Positions 23,375 to 31,959 are shown, counted from the stretch's first letter. The stretch: DNA of 43,054 bases from Nitrobacter sp. 62-23 (GCF_001897285.1 NZ_MKSM01000090.1:1-43054), one strand, 5' to 3'. Notes: a model not told the origin generated them from the letters alone. Translations and numbers: made by a program.

Positions 23375-24772
23375 TTATAGGAAGGAAGTCACTGTTGCCG
23401 GCATCACCTCAAGTGCGTGTGCCGCGCATTCGAGCGCTCGTTTTATGGTCGAGCGAGGTGCTGGTCCTCCAAGGCAGATGCGCACCGCTTCGGGCGGAAT
23501 TCCGGACACGGTGAACGCGTCGCTCGGGACGATCCCCACACCAGTCGAGCGCATGTGACCGACAAAGGCAGACCGCGTCCATGCGGCGGGAAGCGACAGC
23601 CAGATGTTGAAACTGTCAGGATCGCCTTCGAAGCGTTGGTCGGCAAGGATCCGATGCGCGAGTTTCTGCCGCTCCTCGGTCTCGACGCGGACGGCGCGCA
23701 GGATGGCGTCGGCAGTTCCATCCTCGATCCATTGCGTCGCAAGCGCCAGGGTGATCGGCGAGGCAATGACAGCGGCGGAACGCACCGCCGAGGCGAACGC
23801 CCAGGCCGACCGCTTTTCAGGCACCATGACATAAGCGGTGCGCAGGCCCGCCCCGATGCATTTTGCGAGCGAGGCGACATACCAGGTGAGATCGGGCGCA
23901 AGCGACGCGATCGTTGGCGGCGGTCCCGGCGCGATAAAGCCATAAGCATCGTCTTCGATGATCGCGACGCCGAAGCGGCGCGCGATCTCGACGATCTGCT
24001 GGCGGCGCACAAGGGAGATGGTGACGTTGGTCGGGTTCTGCAGCGTCGGATTGAGATAGAGAGCCTTTGGCGCTAGGCGCTTGCAAGCCTCCGCAAATGC
24101 TTCGGGCTCGATTCCTTCCTGATCCATCGACAGGCCGTGTAGGTCGACCCCGACCAGCGCCACGACGGCCCTGATGCCTGGATAGGTCAGATTTTCGCTG
24201 AGCAGGACATCGCCTGGCTTGGTGAGTGCGCTCAATATCCCCAGCAACGCAGCATGTGCGCCCGGGGTAACATAGATCTGTTCGATCGCCGGTACGAGCC
24301 CTCGACGCGCCAGCCAATGCTGCGCCGCCTCCTTGTCACGCACTCCCCCGCCGAAAGACTGGTAGCGCAGCATCGGAAGGATATCGCGTCCGATCATGTC
24401 CCAACCAGCGCGCATGCGCTCGATCAGTTCAGGCGAGTGCGGCTCCGGCGGCAAATTCATCGAAAGATCAGCGTCGTCGCCATGCGTGCGCGACGGCGCG
24501 GTCATGTCGGCGTGCAGGTTTGCGCGCTGGATCGGCAACACGAATGTTCCGTGCCCCTGCCGGGCCTCCACGAGGCCGCGTTTCTGGGCTTCGCCATATC
24601 CTCGGGCCACTGTCGTGAAATCGATCCCGAGGCGCTCTGCAAGCAAACGCTGCGCCGGCAACCGGTCTCCTGCGACCAGACGACCGGCCTGCATGTCGGA
24701 TGCAATACGATCGGCGAGAGCAAGATAACGGGGCTTCGCTGAAGTGGAGAGATCGGGCGTCCAGTCGTGCAT
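23375..24772 (-). CDS. MocR/PdxR-type GntR regulator with aminotransferase domain
   Basis: A 465-residue MocR-type regulator: a GntR winged helix (residues 12-75, ALADRIASDMQAGRLVAGDR, then RLGIDFTTVARGYGEA) fused to a fold-type I aminotransferase-like domain that binds PLP (YLNPTLQNPTN, IIEDDAYGFI, and the lysine in YVASLAKCIGAGLR). MocR proteins sense amino acids or amines through PLP and bind direct repeats, often activating a divergent operon. It is divergent from the nitrilase operon, and repeated CCGAT elements lie in the shared 346-base gap. I start at ATG 24772; a longer open frame to 24910 lacks family similarity. Confidence 0.93.
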   Translation of the reverse strand: MHDWTPDLSTSAKPRYLALADRIASDMQAGRLVAGDRLPAQRLLAERLGIDFTTVARGYGEAQKRGLVEARQGHGTFVLPIQRANLHADMTAPSRTHGDDADLSMNLPPEPHSPELIERMRAGWDMIGRDILPMLRYQSFGGGVRDKEAAQHWLARRGLVPAIEQIYVTPGAHAALLGILSALTKPGDVLLSENLTYPGIRAVVALVGVDLHGLSMDQEGIEPEAFAEACKRLAPKALYLNPTLQNPTNVTISLVRRQQIVEIARRFGVAIIEDDAYGFIAPGPPPTIASLAPDLTWYVASLAKCIGAGLRTAYVMVPEKRSAWAFASAVRSAAVIASPITLALATQWIEDGTADAILRAVRVETEERQKLAHRILADQRFEGDPDSFNIWLSLPAAWTRSAFVGHMRSTGVGIVPSDAFTVSGIPPEAVRICLGGPAPRSTIKRALECAAHALEVMPATVTSFL

Positions 24773-24919
24773 GAGCTCAGTGTTTCGAAACCTCGGATGG
24801 ATTGACTGTACAATGTTGCACGCGCGAAAGCCAGCCCGTTGACCGCCTCGCGTGACAGGACTGAAACCCGCCAATGACTGGATGGTGCGGTGCGGAATGA
24901 TAAGAAGCAAAGGCAGTTG

Positions 24920-24948
24920 TTGACGGCATTCTGCAAAGTGTTTACGCT
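24920..24948 (+). promoter_or_regulatory. Candidate promoter of the nit operon
   Basis: TTGACG (24920-24925) and TACGCT (24943-24948) are separated by 17 bases. The -35 is near consensus and the -10 is weak, as expected for a promoter that needs an activator such as the divergent MocR. It would give a leader of about 160 bases before the nitrilase ATG. Confidence 0.5.
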
Positions 24949-24950
24949 AG

Positions 24951-25042
24951 ATGATCGGATAGTGAATGGACGTAAAGACAGCATTATGAGCCGATACATC
25001 AGCAGATATGATGCGTATATTGAATGCATTATATCCGATCAT
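24951..25042. promoter_or_regulatory. Triplicated CCGAT-type element, probable MocR sites
   Basis: Three related sites: ATGATCGGATA at 24951-24961; GCATTATGAGCCGATAC at 24981-24997; GCATTATATCCGATCAT at 25026-25042. The last two are direct repeats with a one-base length difference; the first is a perfect 11-base inverted copy of TATCCGATCAT (25032-25042). A further imperfect inverted repeat, GATATGATGC with GCATTATATC (25005-25014, 25026-25035), overlaps. The rest of the 346-base gap (24773-25118) shows only an imperfect palindrome GTACAATGTTGCAC near 24807 by the mocR start. Confidence 0.55.
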
Positions 25043-25118
25043 GTTCCAGTCTCCAGATCACGGGTCAGTTGCCCGTGCCAAAAGAGGCAAATTGTCCCCG
25101 CATCACGAGAGGAAAGCC

Positions 25119-26126
25119 ATGTCTGAAAAACGTGTGATCCGCGCTGCCGCCGTACAGATTGCCCCCGATCTCGAGACTCCGTTGGGCACGCTCGACCGTG
25201 TCCTCGCAGCGATCTCGGACGCCGCGGACAAGGGCGTCCAGTTTATCGTCTTCCCCGAGACATTCGTTCCCTATTATCCCTATTTTTCGTTCGTGCGCCC
25301 TCCGATGACCAGCGGCGGCGATCACATGCGCTTTTACGAGAACGCCGTCGTGGTGCCAGGTCCCGTCACCGAGGCCATCAGCCAAGCCGCGCGGCGCCAC
25401 AAGATGGTGATCGTGCTCGGCGTCAATGAGCTGGACTATGGCTCGATCTACAACGCGCAGCTGATTTTCGACACCGACGGCAAGCTCCTGCTGAAACGGC
25501 GCAAGCTCACCGCCACGTTCCATGAGCGCATGATCTGGGGCGGCGGCGATGGCGCCGGGCTCAAGGTCGTCGATACCGCGGTCGGCCGCGTCGGCGCGCT
25601 TGCCTGCTGGGAGCACTACAATCCGCTCGCCCGCTATGCGCTGATGGCGCAGCACGAGGAAATTCACGCGGGCCAGTTCCCGGGCTCGCTGGTGGGTCAG
25701 ATATTCGGCGAGCAGACCGAGGTGACGATCCGCCACCACGCCCTCGAGAGCGGTTGCTTCGTCGTCAACTCGACCGGCTGGCTGACCGAGGAGCAGATCG
25801 CGTCCATCTCGCCCGATGAAGGCCTGCAGCGCGGCCTGCGCGGCGGCTGCATGACCGCGATCATTTCGCCCGAGGGCAAGCACCTCGTCGATCCGCTGAC
25901 CTCTGGCGAAGGTCTCGTGGTGGCCGACCTCGACATGAGCCTCATCATCAAGCGCAAGCGCATGATGGATTCCGTCGGTCACTATGCTCGCCCCGAGCTT
26001 CTGTCGCTTCTCATCAACGACCAGCCGGCCGTGACGATGCGAAGCGCCGAATCCATTCGCTCCGTCCCGCACGCGACGCACGCGGAGGCAAGCGAAGATC
26101 AGGGGGCGCTCGAGAATGTCGACTGA
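25119..26126 (+). CDS. nitC: Nit1-type nitrilase (NitC)
   Basis: A 335-residue nitrilase-superfamily enzyme of the Nit1 (Sll0784) branch, hydrolysing a nitrile to acid and ammonia. The Glu-Lys-Cys triad is present: Glu47 in [13 protein letters not shown], Lys129 in [12 protein letters not shown], and Cys163 in [20 protein letters not shown] 25119 has GAGAGGA upstream; a longer frame from 25008 is rejected. First gene of a five-gene operon whose members overlap by 1-11 bases. Nit1C nitrilases have been implicated in bacterial growth on cyanide, but the true substrate is not settled. Divergent from mocR, which probably activates the operon. Confidence 0.95.
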   Translation: MSEKRVIRAAAVQIAPDLETPLGTLDRVLAAISDAADKGVQFIVFPETFVPYYPYFSFVRPPMTSGGDHMRFYENAVVVPGPVTEAISQAARRHKMVIVLGVNELDYGSIYNAQLIFDTDGKLLLKRRKLTATFHERMIWGGGDGAGLKVVDTAVGRVGALACWEHYNPLARYALMAQHEEIHAGQFPGSLVGQIFGEQTEVTIRHHALESGCFVVNSTGWLTEEQIASISPDEGLQRGLRGGCMTAIISPEGKHLVDPLTSGEGLVVADLDMSLIIKRKRMMDSVGHYARPELLSLLINDQPAVTMRSAESIRSVPHATHAEASEDQGALENVD

Positions 26127-27213
26127 GTCCTTGATCAACGATCTGCAGTCCTTCGGGATCCGGCTCGTCGATCCCAGGAGCTCGGGGGTTAGCCGGCGCG
26201 GTGGCGCCGGCCCTTCCGACCACATGGCGGTGACGATCGACGGGACCACTGTCATGGTGCCGGTCCACAATGCGCCAGCTTTCGAGAGCCCTTATCAGGC
26301 GGCCCGCCCTGATGCGGCCGGCGTAAGCCGATTGAGCCGCGACGGCGTGGAACTCGCGGCGATTTCCTTCCCCACGAAGCCGAAATTCTACGAGCTTTCG
26401 ACAGCGGACGGGATCCCCTATTCGCATATCGCGACCCTCCACGGCCGCGATGTCCTGGCCACGACCATCCTGCAGACCTGCATCCGTTATCAAAGCCGGA
26501 CCAAGGCCTGTCAGTTCTGCGCGATCGGCCAGTCGCTGGCGGCTGGCCGCACGATCGAGCGCAAGACGCCCGCGCAGCTGGCCGAGGTTGCCAAGGCCGC
26601 CGTCGAACTGGATGGCGTGCGTCATATGGTCATGACGACCGGGACGCCGCCGGGGCCTGATCGCGGCGCAGCGATCCTCGCGGAGAGTGCTGCGGGTGTG
26701 AAGACGGCGGTCGACCTGCCGATCCAGGCGCAGTGCGAGCCGCCGGACGACGATCTCTGGTTCACGCGCCTGAAAGACGCCGGTGTCGACTCGCTCGGCA
26801 TGCATCTCGAGGTCGTGACGCCGGAAGTTCGCGCTCGGATCATGCCCGGCAAGGCACAGGTGTCCCTCGAACGCTATTTCGACGCCTTCGAGGCGGCGAT
26901 TGAGGTATTCGGCCGAGGACAGGTTTCGACCTTCATCCTCGCGGGCCTGGGAGATAGCCGCGAGGCGCTCCTCGACGTCTGTCGACGGCTGGTCGCCAGC
27001 GGCGTCTATCCGTTCGTGGTGCCCTTCGTTCCGATCGCGGGCACCCCGCTTGAGAGCCATCCATCGCCGAAGCCAACCTTCATGCACAGCGTTCTCCAGC
27101 CGCTCGGAGCAATGCTCCGTGAAGCCGGAATGCAGTCGAGCGACATCAAGGCCGGCTGCGGGCGATGCGGGGCGTGCTCGGCCCTCTCGAGCTATGAGCG
27201 GCGCGCGTCATGA
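26116..27213 (+). CDS. nitD: Radical SAM protein, MSMEG_0568 family (NitD)
   Basis: A 365-residue radical SAM enzyme. The cluster ligands are Cys122, Cys132 and Cys135 in a CX9CX2C motif ([15 protein letters not shown]), longer than the standard CX3CX2C and characteristic of the MSMEG_0568 family. The TIM-barrel body follows, and the C-terminus has a second cysteine group, Cys348, 351 and 354 ([11 protein letters not shown]), which may hold an auxiliary cluster. The reaction is unknown. It overlaps nitC by 11 bases and the GNAT gene by 4, so it is coupled to both. Radical SAM plus nitrilase is the defining pair of Nit1C clusters. Confidence 0.94.
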   Translation: MSTESLINDLQSFGIRLVDPRSSGVSRRGGAGPSDHMAVTIDGTTVMVPVHNAPAFESPYQAARPDAAGVSRLSRDGVELAAISFPTKPKFYELSTADGIPYSHIATLHGRDVLATTILQTCIRYQSRTKACQFCAIGQSLAAGRTIERKTPAQLAEVAKAAVELDGVRHMVMTTGTPPGPDRGAAILAESAAGVKTAVDLPIQAQCEPPDDDLWFTRLKDAGVDSLGMHLEVVTPEVRARIMPGKAQVSLERYFDAFEAAIEVFGRGQVSTFILAGLGDSREALLDVCRRLVASGVYPFVVPFVPIAGTPLESHPSPKPTFMHSVLQPLGAMLREAGMQSSDIKAGCGRCGACSALSSYERRAS

Positions 27214-27755
27214 GCGCCGTAGCCAAACAGGCTGTGCCGGCGCCTTCGTTGCGCATCAAATGGGCGACCGCGGAGTGGGAGCGCTCCGCGGCGTTCGCGT
27301 TGCGCCGCGAGATCTTTTGCGAGGAGCAAGGGGTCTTCGTGGCGGATGATCGGGACGAGATCGACGAGTTCGCAATCGCTCTGGTGGCCGTCATGCAGGA
27401 CGAGGACGGACTTTCCCGGGTTGTCGGCACGGTGCGGATTCACGAGGATTTGAACGAGCACAAGACCTGGTGGGGATCCCGTCTCGCCGTCACTCAGGCC
27501 TATCGCGGCCGCGCCGGTGGGCGGATCGGCCCCGACCTCATCCGCTTGGCCGTCTCCTCGGCGCATGCCCGTGGATGCACACGCTTCCTGGCCAATGTGC
27601 AGAGCCAGAACGCCCTTCTCTTCAAACGGCTGCATTGGCGCTCGCTCGAGGAGTTCGACCTGTTCGGCAGGGCGCATCACCGAATGGAAGCGGATCTGGA
27701 ATATTACCCGCCTTTTGGCACGCCCCAGGTGGGCTTCCTGTCCCGAGCGCGCTGA
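27210..27755 (+). CDS. nitE: GNAT acetyltransferase-like protein (NitE; MSMEG_0567 N-domain)
   Basis: A 181-residue GNAT-fold N-acyltransferase. Visible parts are LRREIFCEEQGVFVADD near the start, a strand DGLSRVVGTVRIHED, the acyl-CoA-binding region AVTQAYRGRAGGRIG, and VQSQNALLFKRLHWRSLEEF. In Mycobacterium the homologous MSMEG_0567 protein has this domain fused to an AIR-synthase-like domain; here they are separate adjacent genes, as in Nit1C clusters of proteobacteria. It overlaps the radical SAM gene by 4 bases and its stop shares one base with the next ATG. Acceptor unknown. Confidence 0.92.
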   Translation: MSAVAKQAVPAPSLRIKWATAEWERSAAFALRREIFCEEQGVFVADDRDEIDEFAIALVAVMQDEDGLSRVVGTVRIHEDLNEHKTWWGSRLAVTQAYRGRAGGRIGPDLIRLAVSSAHARGCTRFLANVQSQNALLFKRLHWRSLEEFDLFGRAHHRMEADLEYYPPFGTPQVGFLSRAR

Positions 27756-28753
27756 TGAGCCGGGCAGACATCAACCTGGCGGCGCTCGCTCAGTCGCTGC
27801 GCCAGAGCCGCAGCTTCGCCGCAAAGGCGGACATCGCCTGCGTGGTGAAGGCTCTGGGAATCGAGACAGGTGCGATCGCGGTCGGTGACGATTGTGCCGC
27901 GATCCCCGATGGGGACGGCTATCTGCTGTTCGCCATCGAGGGATTCATCAACGAGTTCGTTGCCAGCGATCCTTGGTTCGCAGGCTGGTGCGGCGTGATG
28001 GTCAACGTCTCCGATATCGCAGCGATGGGCGGTCGTCCCCTGGCAACAGTGAATGCCATCTGGTCGGACGGACAAGACGGGGCCCTGCCCATCCTTGAGG
28101 GCTTGCGCAACGCATCGCGCGCCTTCGGGGTCCCCATGGTCGGTGGGCACAGTAATCTGCGGATGAAGAACAGTCAGCTTGCGCTTGCGATCCTCGGTCG
28201 CGCCAAGAAGCTGCTAACCAGCTTCGACGCGACGCCGGGCGATCATCTGGTGGCCGCCATCGATCTGCGTGGCCGATATCGCGAGCCATATCCGAACTGG
28301 GATGCCGCCACCTCCGCCCCACCCACGCGCCTGCGCGGTGATCTCGATCTGTTGCCTGAGATCGCCGAAGCCGGGCTTGCAAGAGCTGCCAAGGACATCA
28401 GCCAAGGCGGGATTATCGGCACCGCGACGATGCTCGCGGAATGCTCAGGCGTTGGCGCGGTGATCGACATCGATGCGATTCCAATGCCGGCGGACGTCGC
28501 GATCGAGCGCTGGCTCCAGACATTCCCGAGCTTCGGCTACCTGCTCGCGGTCGGCGCGGCGGAACTGGACGAAGTCCTGGCCAGGTTTCGTGCGAGAGAC
28601 ATCGCGGCGGCGGCGATCGGAACGATCACCGAGGATCCGCGCGTGCGAATCGAGTGCGCGACGCAACGGGAAACCGTCTGGGACTTGTCGGACCGGCCGC
28701 TGATCGGATGCGCGCCAGCTTCGGCCACGACCCGCGACGAGGTTCGAGCATGA
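27755..28753 (+). CDS. nitF: AIR-synthase-related ATP-dependent protein (NitF; Sll0787 type)
   Basis: A 332-residue member of the AIR synthase/selenophosphate synthetase (PurM/SelD) superfamily, which activates substrates with ATP. Markers: AIAVGDDCAAIPDGDGYLLF (about 43-62), MVNVSDIAAMGGRPLA, GVPMVGGHSNLR, and the second-domain AKDISQGGIIGTATMLAECS. Known as the Sll0787-type protein in Nit1C clusters. ATG 27755 is used; a long upstream extension in the same frame is a shadow of the GNAT gene. Translationally coupled at both ends. The activated substrate is unknown; it could make an imidazole-like or amidine product. Confidence 0.92.
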   Translation: MSRADINLAALAQSLRQSRSFAAKADIACVVKALGIETGAIAVGDDCAAIPDGDGYLLFAIEGFINEFVASDPWFAGWCGVMVNVSDIAAMGGRPLATVNAIWSDGQDGALPILEGLRNASRAFGVPMVGGHSNLRMKNSQLALAILGRAKKLLTSFDATPGDHLVAAIDLRGRYREPYPNWDAATSAPPTRLRGDLDLLPEIAEAGLARAAKDISQGGIIGTATMLAECSGVGAVIDIDAIPMPADVAIERWLQTFPSFGYLLAVGAAELDEVLARFRARDIAAAAIGTITEDPRVRIECATQRETVWDLSDRPLIGCAPASATTRDEVRA

Positions 28754-29802
28754 ACGGCGTAGCCCTGACCGCCGCCAAGGCGCACCCTGATGCCTTGCGG
28801 GAGCCCTGCACGGCGTGCGGGCAGAAATGGTTGCGGAGCGCCTTCGGTCGGTTGCAGGATCGCTGCGAGCATTGCGGCTATGATCCGGTGTCAGCCTCCG
28901 CCGAGCCGCTCGAGCCTTTCGCCGATGCGCCGCCGCGCCCCTCGTTTTGGCTGCGGAACCGAAGCGAGACAATTCTCCTGGGCATGCCACAGCTGAGCTT
29001 GCACGGCCTCTCGGAGACTTGGCTGCTGAAGCAGCTCGGGCATCAACACTGGATGATGCTCGCGAGCTTGGCCGGCCAGAAAGTGCCGAGCTTCATCGAT
29101 GAGCGCGGAAAACCAGTCTATGCGGCCTTTTCCGCGATTTCGATTCAGGATGGCGACTTTGGCTCCGTCCGTGAGAATGATGAGTTGGTCGTACGATCGC
29201 GGGTGCGGCGAGTGACGCAGACGCAGATGCTGAGCCGCCACCGTCTGGTGGTGGGCGGTCGCTACATCGGGCAGGTGGAGATGGTCTCGGTCTTCGTGCG
29301 CCGCGGCCAGGATGGTGGCAATCGCAGCGTCTCCCGGTTCGTCGTGCCAGGTCTGCCGAAGCCGGAGCCGTTCCGGAGCCGAGAAGATCTGCCGGGCTGG
29401 GCGGCCGCTGTGCGTGCCGGTCGCGTGAGCGAACATCTGGGCTTCGCGCTGCACCAGGCGGCAGTCGGACCGGTCGTCGCCATCGACCCTTGCCCCGCCC
29501 AGGACTTCAACGGCGCAGGCTTCCTCTATTTCAGCAGCTTCGTCTCTTTCGTGGATCGCGCTGAATGGCAGTTCGCCCGCGATTTCGCTCGAACGGCAAC
29601 GACATTGCGGCGGGATATCCTCTTCGCGGGCAATCTCGACCCAGGCGAAACACTGTTGGTCGGGCTGGTCGACCGGAAGGATTGGCATGTGCCCGGCGAT
29701 CCGACTCCTGGGACCAGGACGTTGTCGCATCATTGTCGTCTTGTACGAACCGGCGACAATGAGCCGATCGCCGAGGTTTTCACGATCCGGCATATCCACT
29801 AA
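28750..29802 (+). CDS. Zinc-ribbon plus LnmK/Pnap_2097-like double-hotdog protein
   Basis: A 350-residue protein. Residues 20-42 form a zinc ribbon (Cys20, Cys23, Cys39, Cys42; CX2C-X15-CX2C). The remainder resembles the Pnap_2097/LnmK family, hotdog proteins that act as acyltransferase/decarboxylase or thioesterase-like enzymes in biosynthetic clusters: LLGMPQLSLHGLSETWLLKQ, GDFGSVRENDELVVRSRV, and CPAQDFNGAGFLYFSSFVSF. It is the last gene of the nit operon, 4-base ATGA overlap with nitF, occupying the place where standard Nit1C clusters carry NitG and NitH. It suggests that a thioester-bound intermediate is handled. Family call from memory, so moderate confidence. Confidence 0.78.
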   Translation: MNGVALTAAKAHPDALREPCTACGQKWLRSAFGRLQDRCEHCGYDPVSASAEPLEPFADAPPRPSFWLRNRSETILLGMPQLSLHGLSETWLLKQLGHQHWMMLASLAGQKVPSFIDERGKPVYAAFSAISIQDGDFGSVRENDELVVRSRVRRVTQTQMLSRHRLVVGGRYIGQVEMVSVFVRRGQDGGNRSVSRFVVPGLPKPEPFRSREDLPGWAAAVRAGRVSEHLGFALHQAAVGPVVAIDPCPAQDFNGAGFLYFSSFVSFVDRAEWQFARDFARTATTLRRDILFAGNLDPGETLLVGLVDRKDWHVPGDPTPGTRTLSHHCRLVRTGDNEPIAEVFTIRHIH

Positions 29803-29819
29803 TTTATGGAGGAGCCCAA

Positions 29820-30080
29820 CAGACGGGAACCTCGACGATGAGCTTTCCGGACAATCCATTTGAGGAAGCCGGACCGGGCAAGCTCCTTGTCGCGAATCCA
29901 GATGCGGTTGAGCCATTTCGCTGACAGCGAGCCCGGCCAGCCGGGATGATGAGCCGCACAGGCCCGCCGTTGATGTTGGGAAGTGCTTCGCCATTGACCT
30001 GCCAGACGATCAGGTTGCTGGCGCGGGGGGACTGCGCAAACGCTGCCGGAAACAATCCGCCAGGAGATCGGCGCGGGACT
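29820..30080 (-). pseudogene. Molybdopterin oxidoreductase (sulfite-oxidase type) remnant
   Basis: On the minus strand one frame reads NLIVWQVNGEALPNINGGPV then RLIIPAG, and another frame continues WPGSLSAKWLNRIWIRDKE. Together they match the molybdopterin-domain core of sulfite-oxidase-family proteins (MNG-x2-LP-x-NG-x-P-x-RL-x-VPG, then VKWL-x-x-I-x-V). The frame shift is near 29950 and both ends are cut. Non-functional. It forms the first piece of debris beyond the island's right edge. Confidence 0.7.
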
Positions 30081-30289
30081 GCGCACCACGGTCGTTTCTG
30101 CCTGAGTACATGCGACCCGTGTTGGACGACGCCCGGACGCGTGCATGACGATGGCCATAGTGAAGTTGCCGCCGCACTCGTCTGGTAATCCGCGCGCGGC
30201 ACCGTCGTTCCCTGGGTGGTGCAGGTCGACCGCCTCGGCCCGGCGCAGACCGTGGCTGCGGCGACGGCCGATTATCGCGCGGCCGACCG

Positions 30290-30605
30290 CGGGGCAGCAC
30301 GCTCAACGACTATTCGGCTTCGATTCGGTCGTATTCGTCGCGGAGCGCCTCACGAGTGGCCGCTCCTCCTCGGTGAGGTCGACGGCCGTGCGGCGAGTTC
30401 ACGAAGGCCATGATCGTGAACGTAGCGGAAGCTCACGGCGACCTCGATCCATTTCCAGCCTTCCTCTGCGAGTTGGTCCGCAAGGCCTTCAGCTTTTCGG
30501 ACACGAGCCGGTCGTGCAGGACGGAGTCCTGTAGCCAGCCGCCGTCGTCGTCTTGGAACAGATCGCGCAAGATGCAGACGCCTGGTAGGCATCGACGCCG
30601 ACGAA
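30290..30605 (-). pseudogene. ParB/RepB-type partition protein remnant
   Basis: On the minus strand, short pieces in shifting frames read RDLFQDDDGGWLQDS, LHDRLVSEKLKAL, ADQLAEEGWKWIEVAVSF and LTEEER, which match the N-terminal half of plasmid ParB-like proteins of sphingomonads and rhizobia. At least two frameshifts interrupt it and no complete reading frame exists. It shows that this DNA was once on, or recombined with, a plasmid. I saw nothing identifiable between 30080 and 30290 or between 30605 and 30718. Confidence 0.7.
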
Positions 30606-30718
30606 GATGGCGCGCTTGCAGGGGTGCGCGGTCGATATTCTCGATCAGCGAAACCTCGTGGATGCTGACGTCGCTGTTCGGGTCTGGAGGGGGTCTGTCT
30701 GTTTCTTTTCCCTATCTG

Positions 30719-31627
30719 CTAGAGTCCTATCGGACGCAGCTCGCGAACGAGGTCGATCAGAAGACGCAGCCCGGTCGGGACTTGTCGACGGCTCGAATAA
30801 TAGATGTGAAAGCCGTCTCCCCGCGACGCCCAGTCCACGAGCACCAGACGCAGTCGTCCGTCCGAAACATACGGGGCAACGAGGGGTTCAGGAAAGTACA
30901 TGAGACCGCCGCCGCGGAGCACGGCAACAAGCCCCGTCTCCGCCTGATCGACCGTGATCGATGTCGGCACCGTCACCTGCAATTCCTCTCCATCGTGCTC
31001 GAACTCCCATCGATAGACACGGTCATCTCCGAGCCGGTTGCTGATGCATCGGTGCTGAAGCAGATCGTTGGGATGTTCCGGCGTGCCGAACCGATCTAGG
31101 TATTCAGGCGAACCCGCTACCACCCAGCGCACATCCGCCGACAGCCTTTGCGCAATCATGTCCTCCGGCACCGTGCCCCCATATCGGATGCCGGCATCAA
31201 AACCTGCGTCCGTCATATCCACCATGCGATTGTTGGCAACGATATCGATCTCGATGTCAGGATAACGCTCCATGAACACGGGCAAGACCGGGGCCAAGAG
31301 CAGATTGGCTGCCTCAACGGCGACGTTCAGCCGGATTCGGCCCGATGGAGCGTCGCGAAAACGGTTCAGCGTTTCCAACGCAACGTCGATCCGCTCGAAT
31401 GGTTCTCCGATCGCAACGGCAAGAGCCTCTCCGGCGGCCGTGAGAGTGACACTCTTTGTCGTCCGATTGAGAAGCCGAATACCTAGCCTGCCCTCCAAGC
31501 CTTTGAGTGCATGGCTCAAGGCAGAGGCGCTCACGCCGATTTCGATTGCAGCGCGGCTAAAGCTTCGATGCCTTGCGATCGCCAGAAAGTAGGTTAAATC
31601 GGCGACGTCGGCACGGTTTGTTTGCAT
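30719..31627 (-). CDS. LysR-family transcriptional regulator
   Basis: A 302-residue LysR regulator. The winged helix is at residues 7-65 (TYFLAIARHRSFSRAAIEIG, ASALSHALKGLEGRLGIRL), with the effector domain following (GRIRLNVAVEAANLLLAPVL, DAGIRYGGTVPEDMIAQRL). It is divergent from the aldo/keto reductase at 31960, with a 332-base gap, and probably controls that gene or the whole aldo/keto reductase-RND block. Full length, no frameshift. Confidence 0.93.
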   Translation of the reverse strand: MQTNRADVADLTYFLAIARHRSFSRAAIEIGVSASALSHALKGLEGRLGIRLLNRTTKSVTLTAAGEALAVAIGEPFERIDVALETLNRFRDAPSGRIRLNVAVEAANLLLAPVLPVFMERYPDIEIDIVANNRMVDMTDAGFDAGIRYGGTVPEDMIAQRLSADVRWVVAGSPEYLDRFGTPEHPNDLLQHRCISNRLGDDRVYRWEFEHDGEELQVTVPTSITVDQAETGLVAVLRGGGLMYFPEPLVAPYVSDGRLRLVLVDWASRGDGFHIYYSSRRQVPTGLRLLIDLVRELRPIGL

Positions 31628-31959
31628 GCTAATTTCTTCCGATAAAGCCGTATACTTTCACCAAGGCGCGCTCCTCTCCACTGTGCTGACTTGAAAGCGG
31701 CAGCCCTGCCGCCGCGGATTCGCGCACTTTGGCCACGTTAACATCCGAAACTGTTGAATCGTCCTCACAAGACCATGCAACATACCCCGATAACGAAAGT
31801 GCCGTTTCCAGTTTAGTGTCGCACCCAAAGATCGGCGCAGCCACCCAAGAAGTAGAATGTGCCGCTGGGGATGCGACGGCGTGTACGCCCAAATTCCCCC
31901 TACGGCATCCACACCGTACGATTGAACGTCCCTCAAAGAACGATGAAGGGAATAATGTA
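31628..31959. other. 332-base gap between LysR and aldo/keto reductase
   Basis: Contains the divergent promoters by position, but I could not settle a promoter pair or a LysR box with confidence. The minus strand close to the LysR start has GTATAC and CTTTATCGG. Short open frames here look like noise. Confidence 0.4.

Noticed and set aside
25008-25118. A longer nitrilase starting at 25008
   Set aside because: The extra residues run through the repeated operator region and the GAGAGGA Shine-Dalgarno points to ATG 25119.
27470-27754. An N-terminal extension of the AIR-synthase-like protein in the same frame
   Set aside because: The extension lies within the GNAT gene and has no similarity to the family; ATG 27755 gives the standard start.
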